From assembly GCA_903871855.1 (NCBI GenBank), contig CAIQIK010000049.1, forward strand, positions 1 to 64,000: a DNA stretch of 64,000 bases, given 5' to 3'. Both the position numbers and the translations under genes were made by a program. The notes below the pieces were generated by a model. The model had not been told where the DNA came from, made no database searches, and saw only the letters and a program-made list of their open reading frames with translations. Source of the stretch: an uncultured Caldisericota bacterium (GTDB lineage: Bacteria > Caldisericota > Caldisericia > Cryosericales > Cryosericaceae). Below, piece after piece: positions 1-7,705 of the stretch (position 1 is the first letter of the stretch; every line of letters starts with the position of its first letter).

Positions 1-17
1 CCATGCCCTGACTTCAA

Positions 18-29
18 GAAAGCGCTTGA
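18..29 (-). promoter_or_regulatory. AAGCGCTT palindrome, possible LacI/CcpA-type operator
   Basis: The minus strand reads TCAAGCGCTTTC. The same core recurs upstream of the PTS IIC-IID gene (34047-34056) and upstream of PEP carboxykinase (54989-55000). It resembles operators of the LacI/CcpA family, which centre on a CG step. The gene it would control lies outside the window or is unknown, so this site alone is weak. Confidence 0.25.
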
Positions 30-409
30 AAAAGGAGTTCCAGCAGCTCTTTCTTGGTGACTTGTTCGCATGTGACCTGGAAACAGTCATTACTGTGGAG
101 TAATCCACGAACAGCAGGCATTAATCAGTGGTTCCCTAGATTTAAGTGTAACGAGCCGAACTGGAAAAGGAAGTCCATCGAGACAAACCGATGCGGCAAA
201 ATGAAAGCAATCACTCAACCATTGGCATGCTGGTCCTCCATAAGCGCGTCACGACAAAGACCATCATCAGCAGTAGACTCATCCTGACCGGGTTTATAGC
301 CAATATGGGCGGCTCACGAGTGAACACACTGTGAAAAACGGACGGAACGTTCATCCCGCCTTTCACGTACTAGAAGTGGCGAAACAGACTTCATGCCAAC
401 CTCCTCCCC

Positions 410-450
410 AGAGTGAAAAAGGGCCTCCGCAGCAGTCGGGGGCCCTTTTC
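410..450 (-). terminator. Rho-independent terminator of cysteine synthase
   Basis: An inverted repeat (AAAAAGGGCC paired with GGCCCTTTT, interrupted by a C/G-rich centre) lies about 85 bases past the cysK stop codon. Read on the minus strand it ends in CCCTTTTTCAC, a short T-run. The run of A on the other side would also let it act weakly in the plus direction. Confidence 0.7.
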
Positions 451-533
451 GCTTATCTTCAACTCATGGCACTATTACACGTTTCTGGCCCCGGATGCCC
501 TTCTCGACCACGCCCTGCATGGCGGTGGAAACC

Positions 534-1421
534 CTACTCGAAAAGCGCCGTGCTGGCATAGCGATCGCCACGGTCAGGGAAGATGGTCACAATCACGCCG
601 CGTTCCAGCGTGCGGGCCAGTTCCATGGCTCCCCACAGAGCTGCTCCAGAGGAGATGCCGACACTGATGCCTTCTTTGCGGAAGATCTCACGAGCGATGC
701 CGAAGGCGGGAGCATCTTCGGTCATCCGCAGCGTTATGTCCAGGTTGTCGAAGCTGAAGATGCTGGGTGTATAGGCTGCCATGTTGCGCAGGCCCTGGAT
801 CTTGCTGCCAGCAATAGGTTCGACCCCGACAACCTTCACCTGCGGTGCCTTCCTGTGCATGAAGGCGGACAATCCGGTCAGCGTGCCACCCGTACCCATG
901 CCGGCGACCACATGCGTCACGTCAGGAACGTCCCGCACTATCTCCGGGCCGGTTGTCTCCTCGTGCGAACGTGGGTTGGCGCTGTTCTCGAACTGGTTGA
1001 GGTTGATCCATGACGGATCGTCCGAAAGCATCTGCTGTGCAGTCCTGATGGCCAGATTCGTGCCACCGGCGGCGTCGGTGAGAACGATATCCGTGCCAAA
1101 CATCTTCATGACCTTCCGCCGTTCGATGCTCGCGCTCTCAGCCATAACGGCACGGAACCTGTAACCATGCAGAGCCGCGATCATCGCCATGGCGATCCCG
1201 GTGTTCCCGCTGGTAGCTTCCAGCAGCTGAGCGCCGGGCTTAAGCACTCCTCGTTCCTCGGCATCCCTGAACATCGCGAGGACAGGGCGATCCTTGAGGG
1301 ATCCTCCGGGGTTGTTGCCCTCGAGCTTTGCCAGGATGCGAACCTCAGGATTTGTGCTGAAGTGTTGAAGCTCAACAACTGGTGTATTACCGATAAGGTC
1401 AAGGACGGAATTTGTTGTCAT
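534..1421 (-). CDS. cysK: Cysteine synthase family protein (CysK/CysM type)
   Basis: PLP-dependent beta-replacement enzyme that joins sulfide to an activated serine to make L-cysteine in the cytoplasm. The 295-residue protein has the family marks in order: the PLP-lysine motif NPGGSLKDR near residue 40, the phosphate/substrate loop TSGNTG near 70, GTGGTLTG near 177 and GISSGA near 255. The ending FPDRGDRYAS is typical of the CysM branch. Its start overlaps the stop of the serine kinase-like gene by ATGA, with AAAGGAG upstream, so the two are translationally coupled. That neighbour suggests the activated substrate is O-phosphoserine rather than O-acetylserine; this is inference from context. 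Length is slightly below the usual 300-310. Confidence 0.93.
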   Translation of the reverse strand: MTTNSVLDLIGNTPVVELQHFSTNPEVRILAKLEGNNPGGSLKDRPVLAMFRDAEERGVLKPGAQLLEATSGNTGIAMAMIAALHGYRFRAVMAESASIERRKVMKMFGTDIVLTDAAGGTNLAIRTAQQMLSDDPSWINLNQFENSANPRSHEETTGPEIVRDVPDVTHVVAGMGTGGTLTGLSAFMHRKAPQVKVVGVEPIAGSKIQGLRNMAAYTPSIFSFDNLDITLRMTEDAPAFGIAREIFRKEGISVGISSGAALWGAMELARTLERGVIVTIFPDRGDRYASTALFE

Positions 1422-1816
1422 GTGATTTCTCCTTTAGTACCGCGAGAGGTACGTTGACACCATGGGGGCATGTTCGGAACGACGTGGCGCGAGGTCTTGG
1501 CAGGCATGAGGTTCCCGGTGAGGCCTGCTCGCATGACCTCTGCCTTCGTAACATGTTCGCCGGCTCTCCAGGCAGCGACTGCAATATGATCACTGCTGTA
1601 GTCGACGAGATAGACGGGCACGTACTTGTACCCCATGCGCTTGAGAGCGTTGTAGCGGTGATGACCGTCCAGGATAACCATGGTCCGCTGGTCCACAATG
1701 ATAGGGTCCTTGATCATGCCGTCTTGCACCAGATCGCGCTGGACTCTCATCAGGTTCTCGTTCAGAATCTGCTCGTGTTGCCGCAAGGCGTCTATGGGTA
1801 CCAACGTTATCGTCAT
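1418..1816 (-). CDS. ParB/Srx-fold protein resembling free serine kinase SerK
   Basis: A 132-residue protein with the ParB/sulfiredoxin-like core. The archaeal ADP-dependent free serine kinase SerK has the same fold and makes O-phosphoserine for cysteine synthesis. Visible parallels from memory of that family are the HEQ motif (Glu15, corresponding to the proposed catalytic Glu), the nucleotide-site motif DGHHR at 50-54 followed by an ALKxxG helix, and a late TSRHVVP segment near 108-114, which matches the SerK ending. It is much shorter than archaeal SerK (about 240), lacking the middle part. It has AGAAGGAG before the ATG and overlaps cysK by four bases, which strongly supports a shared pathway. 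It could instead be a generic ParB-domain protein without kinase activity. Confidence 0.65.
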   Translation of the reverse strand: MTITLVPIDALRQHEQILNENLMRVQRDLVQDGMIKDPIIVDQRTMVILDGHHRYNALKRMGYKYVPVYLVDYSSDHIAVAAWRAGEHVTKAEVMRAGLTGNLMPAKTSRHVVPNMPPWCQRTSRGTKGEIT

Positions 1817-1845
1817 TCGTTCTCCTTCTCTGTGAGCTCTCCAGT

Positions 1846-1876
1846 AGTCAAAAAGCCTCCCGTCTCCGGGAGGCTT
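1846..1876 (-). terminator. Terminator hairpin just upstream of serine kinase-like gene
   Basis: A perfect 10-base stem (AAGCCTCCCG with CGGGAGGCTT, 3-base loop) is followed on the minus strand by TTTTT, a textbook intrinsic terminator. It ends the acetyltransferase gene, but it stands only about 35 bases before the next start codon. No promoter fits in between, so it may also act as an attenuator for the serine kinase-cysK pair. Confidence 0.85.
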
Positions 1877-2017
1877 CGCACGTTCAGTGTATGGATATAC
1901 GACTAGCGACGCCCCTCGGTATGCTGCGTTTCACAGATGCAGGTGTACGTCGCTGTGTTCGTCATACGATCAGTGTGTCCCGGCAATACTCCGCGTCAAT
2001 CTCTCCATGTGACGGTA

Positions 2018-3157
2018 TCATGAATCCTGGGTGTCCAGATCCATCCGGTAGAGATACCAGGTCTTGTAGCGGATGCCGCCTGCCCCCTCGATCTCGCGCC
2101 AGCTGCGCACATTTTCCTCGCCGATGAGCGACCCCTCGGCCAAGCGATAGCCATGCGTACGCCCCCAGGCGAACAGCTTGGAGAACATCGCTGCAGGCAC
2201 GCCCCTCGAGCGATAGTCGGGAACGACGAACATGACCAGCGCACGCCCAGCGTCAATCCTGCTGCGATACAGCAGGAATACCAGCCAGCCAACAGGAAAC
2301 AGCCGTCCGTTCATCCGCCGGAACACCTGGTTGTAGTCCGGGGACGCAGCAACGAGTCCGATCGGGCGCCCCTCATCAGTCCTGGCGATTGCAACCATCT
2401 CGGGCCGCACAAACTTTTTCATGTCACGCACCATGATGCGCACGTCCTCAATGGATGGAGGTGTCAGGTCAGCCCACTCCACAGGCATCGCCTCATCCAG
2501 GATGCGCTTGATGTCGCGGGCGGTCCCCTCCAGGTTGCCCATATCTGCGTTATCGACATGGTAGCGGTAGCGCGCCTGGACCTCCTGCACCAGCTTCTCA
2601 CGGTGATCGTTCACCGTGCACACGTCGAAGCGCCATGCCCCCAGGTGAATATCCACGGTGAAACCGTAGCGCTGCATGAACGTGTTGTAGTAAGCGTGAT
2701 TGTAGTTGGTATACATCATTGGAGGGTCGTCGAAGTTCTCGGCCAGCATGCCGTGGTAGTCATCGCCATTGGTCGGTGAGACCGGTCCTTTTACGACACG
2801 CATGCCTTGACTCCGCAGCCAGCCGGTGCCGGCATCGAGCAAGGCTTTGGCCTGCTCCCAATCGTCGACCACGTCAAACAGCGCGAAGGCGCCATATTGC
2901 ACGCCCTTGGCTGCGCTGAGCTTCGTGTCGACCAGGACCGCTATGCGGCCCGAGACTCGGCCCTGCTTGTCGCGTGTGACAAAGAAGGCGTGTGGGCTGT
3001 CCTTGAGCACAAAACCAGCGTGCCCGGTGACGATCGCCATCATCTCTGAACGGAGGACCGGCACCCAGGCATGGTGCCCGCGGTACAGGCGATATGGAAA
3101 CTCGACGAATTCCCGCAGCCCTCGCCTGGTCGTGACTTCTTCCACGGCCGCCTTCAT
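2018..3157 (-). CDS. GNAT-fold acyltransferase family protein (YghO-like)
   Basis: A 379-residue protein that I place in the uncharacterised YghO-like group of GNAT-related proteins. The FPYRLYR segment with WVPVLR near residues 20-36, the GPVSPTNGDD region near 125 and the YNHAYY motif near 150 are features I associate with that group. The C-terminal half carries a GNAT-like acetyl-CoA loop in the stretch VVPDYRSRGVPAAMF near 315. Substrate is unknown. It overlaps the upstream transporter gene by ATGA, so the two are co-translated. It might act on a compound imported or exported by that transporter; this is inference only. Confidence 0.7.
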   Translation of the reverse strand: MKAAVEEVTTRRGLREFVEFPYRLYRGHHAWVPVLRSEMMAIVTGHAGFVLKDSPHAFFVTRDKQGRVSGRIAVLVDTKLSAAKGVQYGAFALFDVVDDWEQAKALLDAGTGWLRSQGMRVVKGPVSPTNGDDYHGMLAENFDDPPMMYTNYNHAYYNTFMQRYGFTVDIHLGAWRFDVCTVNDHREKLVQEVQARYRYHVDNADMGNLEGTARDIKRILDEAMPVEWADLTPPSIEDVRIMVRDMKKFVRPEMVAIARTDEGRPIGLVAASPDYNQVFRRMNGRLFPVGWLVFLLYRSRIDAGRALVMFVVPDYRSRGVPAAMFSKLFAWGRTHGYRLAEGSLIGEENVRSWREIEGAGGIRYKTWYLYRMDLDTQDS

Positions 3158-4521
3158 GCGCCCGTTCCTCCTGAAGGGGCAACAGCTTTCCGCTCAGCCA
3201 GCTGCCGCTGGATCTCCTGGTACCGCTCGCGTGTGATGGGATAGAACAACATGGCCACAATCCCTCCCAGGAAGATGAACCCCGAGAAAACTCCAACGAG
3301 CAGTCGAATCGTCAACATTGAACGAGGTGATTGTATCGCTCCCGCGACGTATCCTCCCACACTGAGCAGCACCCCGACAAGCGCGATGGCGCCCGCTGAA
3401 GCCAGCTTCTGGAGAAACGTGCTGAAACCGTAGTACATGCCTTCACGCCGCGTCCCGCTCTCGAGTTCGTCGAGTTCGATGCAGTCGGGGATGATCGCGC
3501 TCGGCAGGACGTGCGAGCTGCTGATGCCGATGCCGGCAAGAAAGAGGAGTGTATAGATCACCCACGGTCTGGGGATCGGCACAGCGGCGATGACCGCCAG
3601 TACGCACACCACAAATGCCGTACCCGCGATGTACGCCGTTTTCTTGCCCAGACGCCTGGATGCCCAGACCCAGAACGGGAGAAACAGGACAGCCGTAACG
3701 AAGAGGATGGCAAACAGGAGCGAGCTCTGCGCTTCCATGTGCACCACATATGTCGCGTAGTAGAGGAATACTGCAGACACGACATCCACGCCCATCCACG
3801 TGAAGAGGTACATGAGCAGGGCAGCTCTGTAGGGCTTGTTGGCAAGAACCTGTCGAACTTCGGCCATGAAACTGTCCCGCGCCCGACGAGCCACGGCGGC
3901 GATCGGCGGCTCCCGCGTCGCGACAAACACGACGAGCGGCGGGACGATGATGATGGCTGCGGCTACCCATGCCATGACGACATAGCCCCGCGGAACGGAA
4001 ACGAACCTCTCCACAATGGCGCGGGGAATGACGGCCGCGACGAGTCCCAGAACGATGGAGAAGAACATGCGAAACGAGTTGAGGGCAGTCCGTTCGTCGT
4101 AGTCTCCGGTCAGCTCGGCGGCGAGCGCCTGGTAGGGAACCGCATACGCGGTGAAGAACGTGATGTGCAGCGAGTAGGCAAGCACGTAGTAGACAAACAG
4201 CTCCCATTGTGATGACAGGTGCGGCACGACCCACATGAGAACAAACGTTAGGGCAAACGGGAGCGCAGCTCCGATGAAGAATGGTCGGCGCCGGCCAAGG
4301 GGCGTGCGGAGATGGTCCGAAATATAGCCCGTCAACGGGTCAGTAACAGCATCCCAGAACTTGCCCGCCAGGAGGACGACACCCGCCAGCGCGGGGTTCA
4401 GATGCGCCACGTCGGTCAGGAAGAACAGAAAGAGAAGTGAGGTAATCGTGTACGAGACCGTATTGCTCGTGTCGCCAAATCCGTAGAAGAACTTCTGCCA
4501 GAAGCTCAGCCTCTGCCTCAT
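3154..4521 (-). CDS. GPH-family (MelB-like) cation:sugar symporter
   Basis: Twelve-helix MFS transporter of the glycoside-pentoside-hexuronide:cation symporter group, about 455 residues as expected. Diagnostic segments are the first helix with FGDTSNTVSYT, AGKFWDAVTDPLTGYISD in helix 2, the loop GRRRPFFI, and AVPYQALAAELTGDYDERT before helix 5. The basic tail is cytoplasmic. Two consecutive ATG codons are possible starts (4524 and 4521); I prefer 4521 because GAGGGGG then sits at a better distance. The substrate, presumably a glycoside coupled to sodium or protons, cannot be read from sequence. The GNAT-like gene follows with a four-base overlap. Confidence 0.88.
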   Translation of the reverse strand: MRQRLSFWQKFFYGFGDTSNTVSYTITSLLFLFFLTDVAHLNPALAGVVLLAGKFWDAVTDPLTGYISDHLRTPLGRRRPFFIGAALPFALTFVLMWVVPHLSSQWELFVYYVLAYSLHITFFTAYAVPYQALAAELTGDYDERTALNSFRMFFSIVLGLVAAVIPRAIVERFVSVPRGYVVMAWVAAAIIIVPPLVVFVATREPPIAAVARRARDSFMAEVRQVLANKPYRAALLMYLFTWMGVDVVSAVFLYYATYVVHMEAQSSLLFAILFVTAVLFLPFWVWASRRLGKKTAYIAGTAFVVCVLAVIAAVPIPRPWVIYTLLFLAGIGISSSHVLPSAIIPDCIELDELESGTRREGMYYGFSTFLQKLASAGAIALVGVLLSVGGYVAGAIQSPRSMLTIRLLVGVFSGFIFLGGIVAMLFYPITRERYQEIQRQLAERKAVAPSGGTGA

Positions 4522-4576
4522 CATTTCCCCCTCATCGGACTCTTACCCACAGCATGAGTGTTACACCCTTCAGACG

Positions 4577-4609
4577 ACAGAAAGCAGAAACCCCACCTTG
4601 TCGGCGGGG
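4577..4609 (-). terminator. Terminator of the nifS-nifU operon
   Basis: On the minus strand CCCCGCC and GGTGGGG pair around a GACAA loop with one G-T pair. TTTCTGCTTTCT follows. It lies about 25 bases past the NifU-like stop codon. Confidence 0.65.
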
Positions 4610-4632
4610 CAGTTGCGCACACAGAAAATCAC

Positions 4633-5007
4633 TCAGGATGTCTTACTCCGGTAGTCCTCGATCGCCAGGTGCAGCGCCTGAACGGCATAGCCGGCACAAC
4701 GCCACTTCGATTCGGGCAGGTCTTCGAGCAAGTCAGACAGATACGACATGTCGATAGCCAGAGCCTCGCCAATAGTTTTGCCCGGCAGTTCCTTGCTGAG
4801 AACAGAGAGCGTTGCGATAAGAGCCGTGCACCCTGCTATCCTGTACTTCGCGTCTGTGATGCGACCTCCATCAACCTTGATGAAAAGAGTCAGTTCGACG
4901 GCATCCGCGTTGTCGGTGATATGCCCCGTACCTGAGGGGTCGTCCATGTACCCGATGTTGCTTGGACTCATGAACTCACGGATCGTGGCACGACTGTACT
5001 TGTCCAT
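4633..5007 (-). CDS. NifU/IscU-type iron-sulfur scaffold protein, variant
   Basis: A 124-residue protein of the NifU N-terminal/IscU family, which assembles Fe-S clusters with sulfur from a cysteine desulfurase. The opening MSPSNIGYMDDPSGTG, the GCTALIAT motif (second cluster cysteine) and KWRCAGYAV (third) are recognisable. The first ligand region, normally a CGD motif, reads DNADAV here, so one of the three canonical cysteines is missing. The usual His before the third Cys is Arg. The gene follows nifS by 6 bases with its own GAGGTG site. The pairing supports a role in cluster assembly, but the ligand set must differ from the classic scaffold. Confidence 0.8.
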   Translation of the reverse strand: MDKYSRATIREFMSPSNIGYMDDPSGTGHITDNADAVELTLFIKVDGGRITDAKYRIAGCTALIATLSVLSKELPGKTIGEALAIDMSYLSDLLEDLPESKWRCAGYAVQALHLAIEDYRSKTS

Positions 5008-5013
5008 GTCACC

Positions 5014-6180
5014 TCAAGCCATCGAGCGCAGGAACTTGACGAGGTTGGGAATGACGTCTGCAGCATAGTCGACGTCCTTCTCCGTCGTTGCATACCCAAG
5101 CGAGAGCCGAATCGACGACTTCGCCTCCTTGAGATCACAACCGATAGACGTCAACACATGCGATGCCAGCGTTTCCTGGGCATTGCACGCCGAACCGCCC
5201 GCTGCAATGATGCCAGACTCGTTCATGGCAAGGAGCAGTGGCTCGTTGTCGATACCCTCGATGCGGAAATTGAGATTCTGTGGCACACGCTGCTTCATGT
5301 CACCGTTCACGACGATTCTGTCGATGCGCACCGAAAGCTTGTCAAGCAGCATGTTCCGCAGCATCGTCAGGCGTTTGAGCTCTCCCGGCAGTCGTTCCCC
5401 TCCAAGCTGCGCCGCCTTGCCGAGCCCGACGATACCAGGAACGTTGTGGGTCGACCCACGCAATCCCCACTCCTGCCCGCCTCCGTCGATGAAAGGGTAC
5501 ACTGCAGCATGGTCACGAACAAACAGGATGCCCACACCTTTCGGTCCGTTGAACTTGTGAGCAGAGACACTCAGGAAGTCGACCCCCAGGGCGTCCACGT
5601 CCACAGGGATATGCGCAGTCGTCTGGACGGCGTCCGTATGCATGAGGGCTCCGTATTCATGAGCCACGCGGGCAATGTCGGCGATAGGCTGTATCGTTCC
5701 AATCTCATTGTTTGCGTGCATGATCGACACCAGCACGGTATCTGGACGCATGGCACGCCGCACGTCGTCGGGGTCCACGATACCACTGTGTCCAACCTTT
5801 ACGAACGTGACCTCATATCCCTGGCGCTGCAGCGCGAGGGCACTGTGCAGGATGGCGTGGTGCTCGAACTCCGCAGTCACCAGGTGTCCGGGCTTGTGCA
5901 ATCGCTCGCGTGAAGCCCGTTCCGCTGTTCCCTTGAGCACCCAGTTGTCCGACTCCGTCCCGCCACTCGTAAAAATGACCTGCTCGGGCTTCGAGCCGAT
6001 CAGAGACGCGACACGCACGCGGGCTTCCTCGACCGCTGTGTGCGCCACATCACCCGCCGACGAATGCACATAGGTCATGGGGTTGGCAAACTGTTCGATG
6101 AAGAACGGCTTCATCTCTTCAAGGACAGCCGAGTCTACAGGCGTGGTTGCCGCATTGTCAAGGTAAACTATTCTCTCCAT
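5014..6180 (-). CDS. Cysteine desulfurase, NifS/IscS family
   Basis: PLP enzyme that removes sulfur from L-cysteine as a persulfide for Fe-S cluster or thiolation pathways. The 388-residue length is typical. It has the N-terminal YLDNAATTP, the FTSGGTESDN cofactor loop, the EFEHHAIL histidine that stacks on PLP, HTDAVQ, and the lysine motif SAHKFNGPKG. The catalytic cysteine lies in GGSACNAQE. GGAGG precedes the ATG. It heads a two-gene operon with the NifU-like scaffold. The nearby cysteine synthase genes, though in a different unit, suggest a local concentration of sulfur metabolism. Confidence 0.95.
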   Translation of the reverse strand: MERIVYLDNAATTPVDSAVLEEMKPFFIEQFANPMTYVHSSAGDVAHTAVEEARVRVASLIGSKPEQVIFTSGGTESDNWVLKGTAERASRERLHKPGHLVTAEFEHHAILHSALALQRQGYEVTFVKVGHSGIVDPDDVRRAMRPDTVLVSIMHANNEIGTIQPIADIARVAHEYGALMHTDAVQTTAHIPVDVDALGVDFLSVSAHKFNGPKGVGILFVRDHAAVYPFIDGGGQEWGLRGSTHNVPGIVGLGKAAQLGGERLPGELKRLTMLRNMLLDKLSVRIDRIVVNGDMKQRVPQNLNFRIEGIDNEPLLLAMNESGIIAAGGSACNAQETLASHVLTSIGCDLKEAKSSIRLSLGYATTEKDVDYAADVIPNLVKFLRSMA

Positions 6181-6264
6181 TCCATTCCTCCAGAGTTACC
6201 TCGGTGTTCGTCCCCCTGTCCAAGTAGCGGTCAAGGTGGTCAGAATCCGAGAGGAGCATCCTTC

Positions 6265-6723
6265 TCAGGGTTGCAGAATCCCCTCCGTCTGGCCATCGAT
6301 AGACAGTATGACCGATGTAACGCCCGATATCGCCATGAGTGTTGCCTCGATCTGCTGTCGAATGCCCAGGACGCGCATGGAGCCACCTATCCCCTGCTGC
6401 AATCCTTCGCTGAAATCAGCCCGCGCGACGCCCGCCTCGGTGACAGAAACGGACCGGAGTGCAGCCCCATTGGGAATCAGCGACGCAAGCCCCTGCCGGC
6501 GCTCCGCGGCTGTCGGGCCCTTGAGAAGTTCTCGCAGAACAGCTTCGGCAAGAGGAATCTCGGCAGAGACACGTCGTGGCACCGCGACAAGCTCGATCTC
6601 CTGCGATGACGTTTTGACGAGGAACACCTTCGCGTCCACCTGAGGCGTCGAGACTGCACGGCAACCAGTCGCCACGACCGCAACAAGCATCACGACACAT
6701 CCTGTTGCCACCAGCTTCCTCAC
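6265..6723 (-). CDS. GerMN-domain probable lipoprotein
   Basis: Secreted or membrane-anchored protein with one GerMN domain (the sporulation/germination module also found in many non-sporulating bacteria). I chose the GTG at 6723, six bases after AGGAGG, because it gives a short N-terminal signal with a hydrophobic core ending VVATGC, an imperfect lipobox; the longer upstream frame has no such signal. The domain shows the typical EIPLAEAVLRELLKGPT helix and, later, ARADFSEGL, followed by a C-terminal helix pair. Molecular function of the domain is not established. The gene stands alone between nifS and the ABC importer. Confidence 0.72.
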   Translation of the reverse strand: MRKLVATGCVVMLVAVVATGCRAVSTPQVDAKVFLVKTSSQEIELVAVPRRVSAEIPLAEAVLRELLKGPTAAERRQGLASLIPNGAALRSVSVTEAGVARADFSEGLQQGIGGSMRVLGIRQQIEATLMAISGVTSVILSIDGQTEGILQP

Positions 6724-6991
6724 CACGAGCCTCCTGTATGAACGACATGGCGTCCAGCCGAACCAGCACCGACGGTCCACCAGCCAAGAACCGTGCTCGG
6801 CAGAAAGCAGGGCACTGAGCGTTCGAGACAACGGTGAAGTTTACGAGGAAACTTCCCGCGCGTCAAATCGTCAGGAAGAGTCAATACACCTACCATCGGG
6901 ACGTGGTCTCCGGCCTCGCTGCAATCGCTTTCGACATCAGTTCTGACCAGAAACGAGGCGCGCATCGCTGTTCCTCAGAAACCGTCTTGCT

Positions 6992-7705
6992 CTAGGACCG
7001 GGGAGCGTACCCATTCCCTTCCAGCAGCGCCTGTACGGTCTCCTCGGTCCGCGGCGCCTCGCGCACGGTCCTATCACCCACAACGTACAGCCGGTCCGGC
7101 AGGATGCGTATGGTCTCCAGATTGTGCGTGGACAGCACGACCGACTTGCCCTTTGCCGTAGCCCAGGATATCATGCCGTGCAATTCGCGCAGACTGGGGA
7201 GATCGAGATGCAATTCTGGCTCATCCATCAACAGGACATCCGTCCACTGTGCGACAAGCGCCAGGAGCATAACCTTGCGCTGCTGTCCTGAAGACATCTC
7301 GTCCAGAAAACGTGCACCAAAACCGCTGACTTCTGAGAACACGTCAGGGTGGTCCGAGGCCTCGAGCTGCTCCATGGACTTGAGGCGTCCGAGGGAGCTG
7401 AGCTCGATGACCTCATCCACCATGATGTGCGCCTGGGGTATCGTAGGCGACAGGAACCCAACGGTCGCCGCCAGGGTTTGCGGACTGATGGACTGCAACG
7501 GGTGACCCTTCAGTATGACCTGACCCCCGAAGGGTGGCAGAAACCCGCGCATCGTCCGAAGGAGCGTCGACTTCCCTGTCCCGTTGCGGCCGACCAGGGC
7601 AACGGCCTCTCCCGGGCGAATGCTGATCGTTACGTTCCTGAGAACAGGTTCCCCCCGAATATACCCGACCGCGACGTCGCTGAGCTCGAGGACAGCGGGG
7701 TTCAC
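6992..7705 (-). CDS. ABC importer ATPase, B12/siderophore/haem type
   Basis: ATP-hydrolysing subunit of a type II importer. In the 237-residue protein the Walker A is GRNGTGKST, the signature is a variant MSSGQQRK, Walker B is LLMDEPELHLD and the switch histidine is in STHN. The start overlaps the permease stop by four bases. Family membership (FepC/BtuD/FhuC) follows from the neighbours more than from the ATPase itself. Substrate could be cobalamin, haem, a siderophore or an oxyanion. Confidence 0.9.
   Translation of the reverse strand: MNPAVLELSDVAVGYIRGEPVLRNVTISIRPGEAVALVGRNGTGKSTLLRTMRGFLPPFGGQVILKGHPLQSISPQTLAATVGFLSPTIPQAHIMVDEVIELSSLGRLKSMEQLEASDHPDVFSEVSGFGARFLDEMSSGQQRKVMLLALVAQWTDVLLMDEPELHLDLPSLRELHGMISWATAKGKSVVLSTHNLETIRILPDRLYVVGDRTVREAPRTEETVQALLEGNGYAPRS

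Larger units (their letters stand above)
1..533. other. Intergenic region at left edge, no credible gene
   Basis: No open frame here has protein-like composition together with a ribosome binding site; the short frames on both strands look like chance. The stretch holds an AAGCGCTT palindrome near 20-27 and the terminator of the downstream cysteine synthase near 416-449, each listed separately. The string around 122-138 (TTAATCAGTGGTTCCCTA) resembles the terminal repeats of some IS5-type elements, but I see no partner repeat or transposase. Confidence 0.5.

Noticed and set aside
118-140. Possible IS5-type terminal repeat
   Set aside because: Only a partial resemblance over about 16 bases, no matching inverted end and no transposase.
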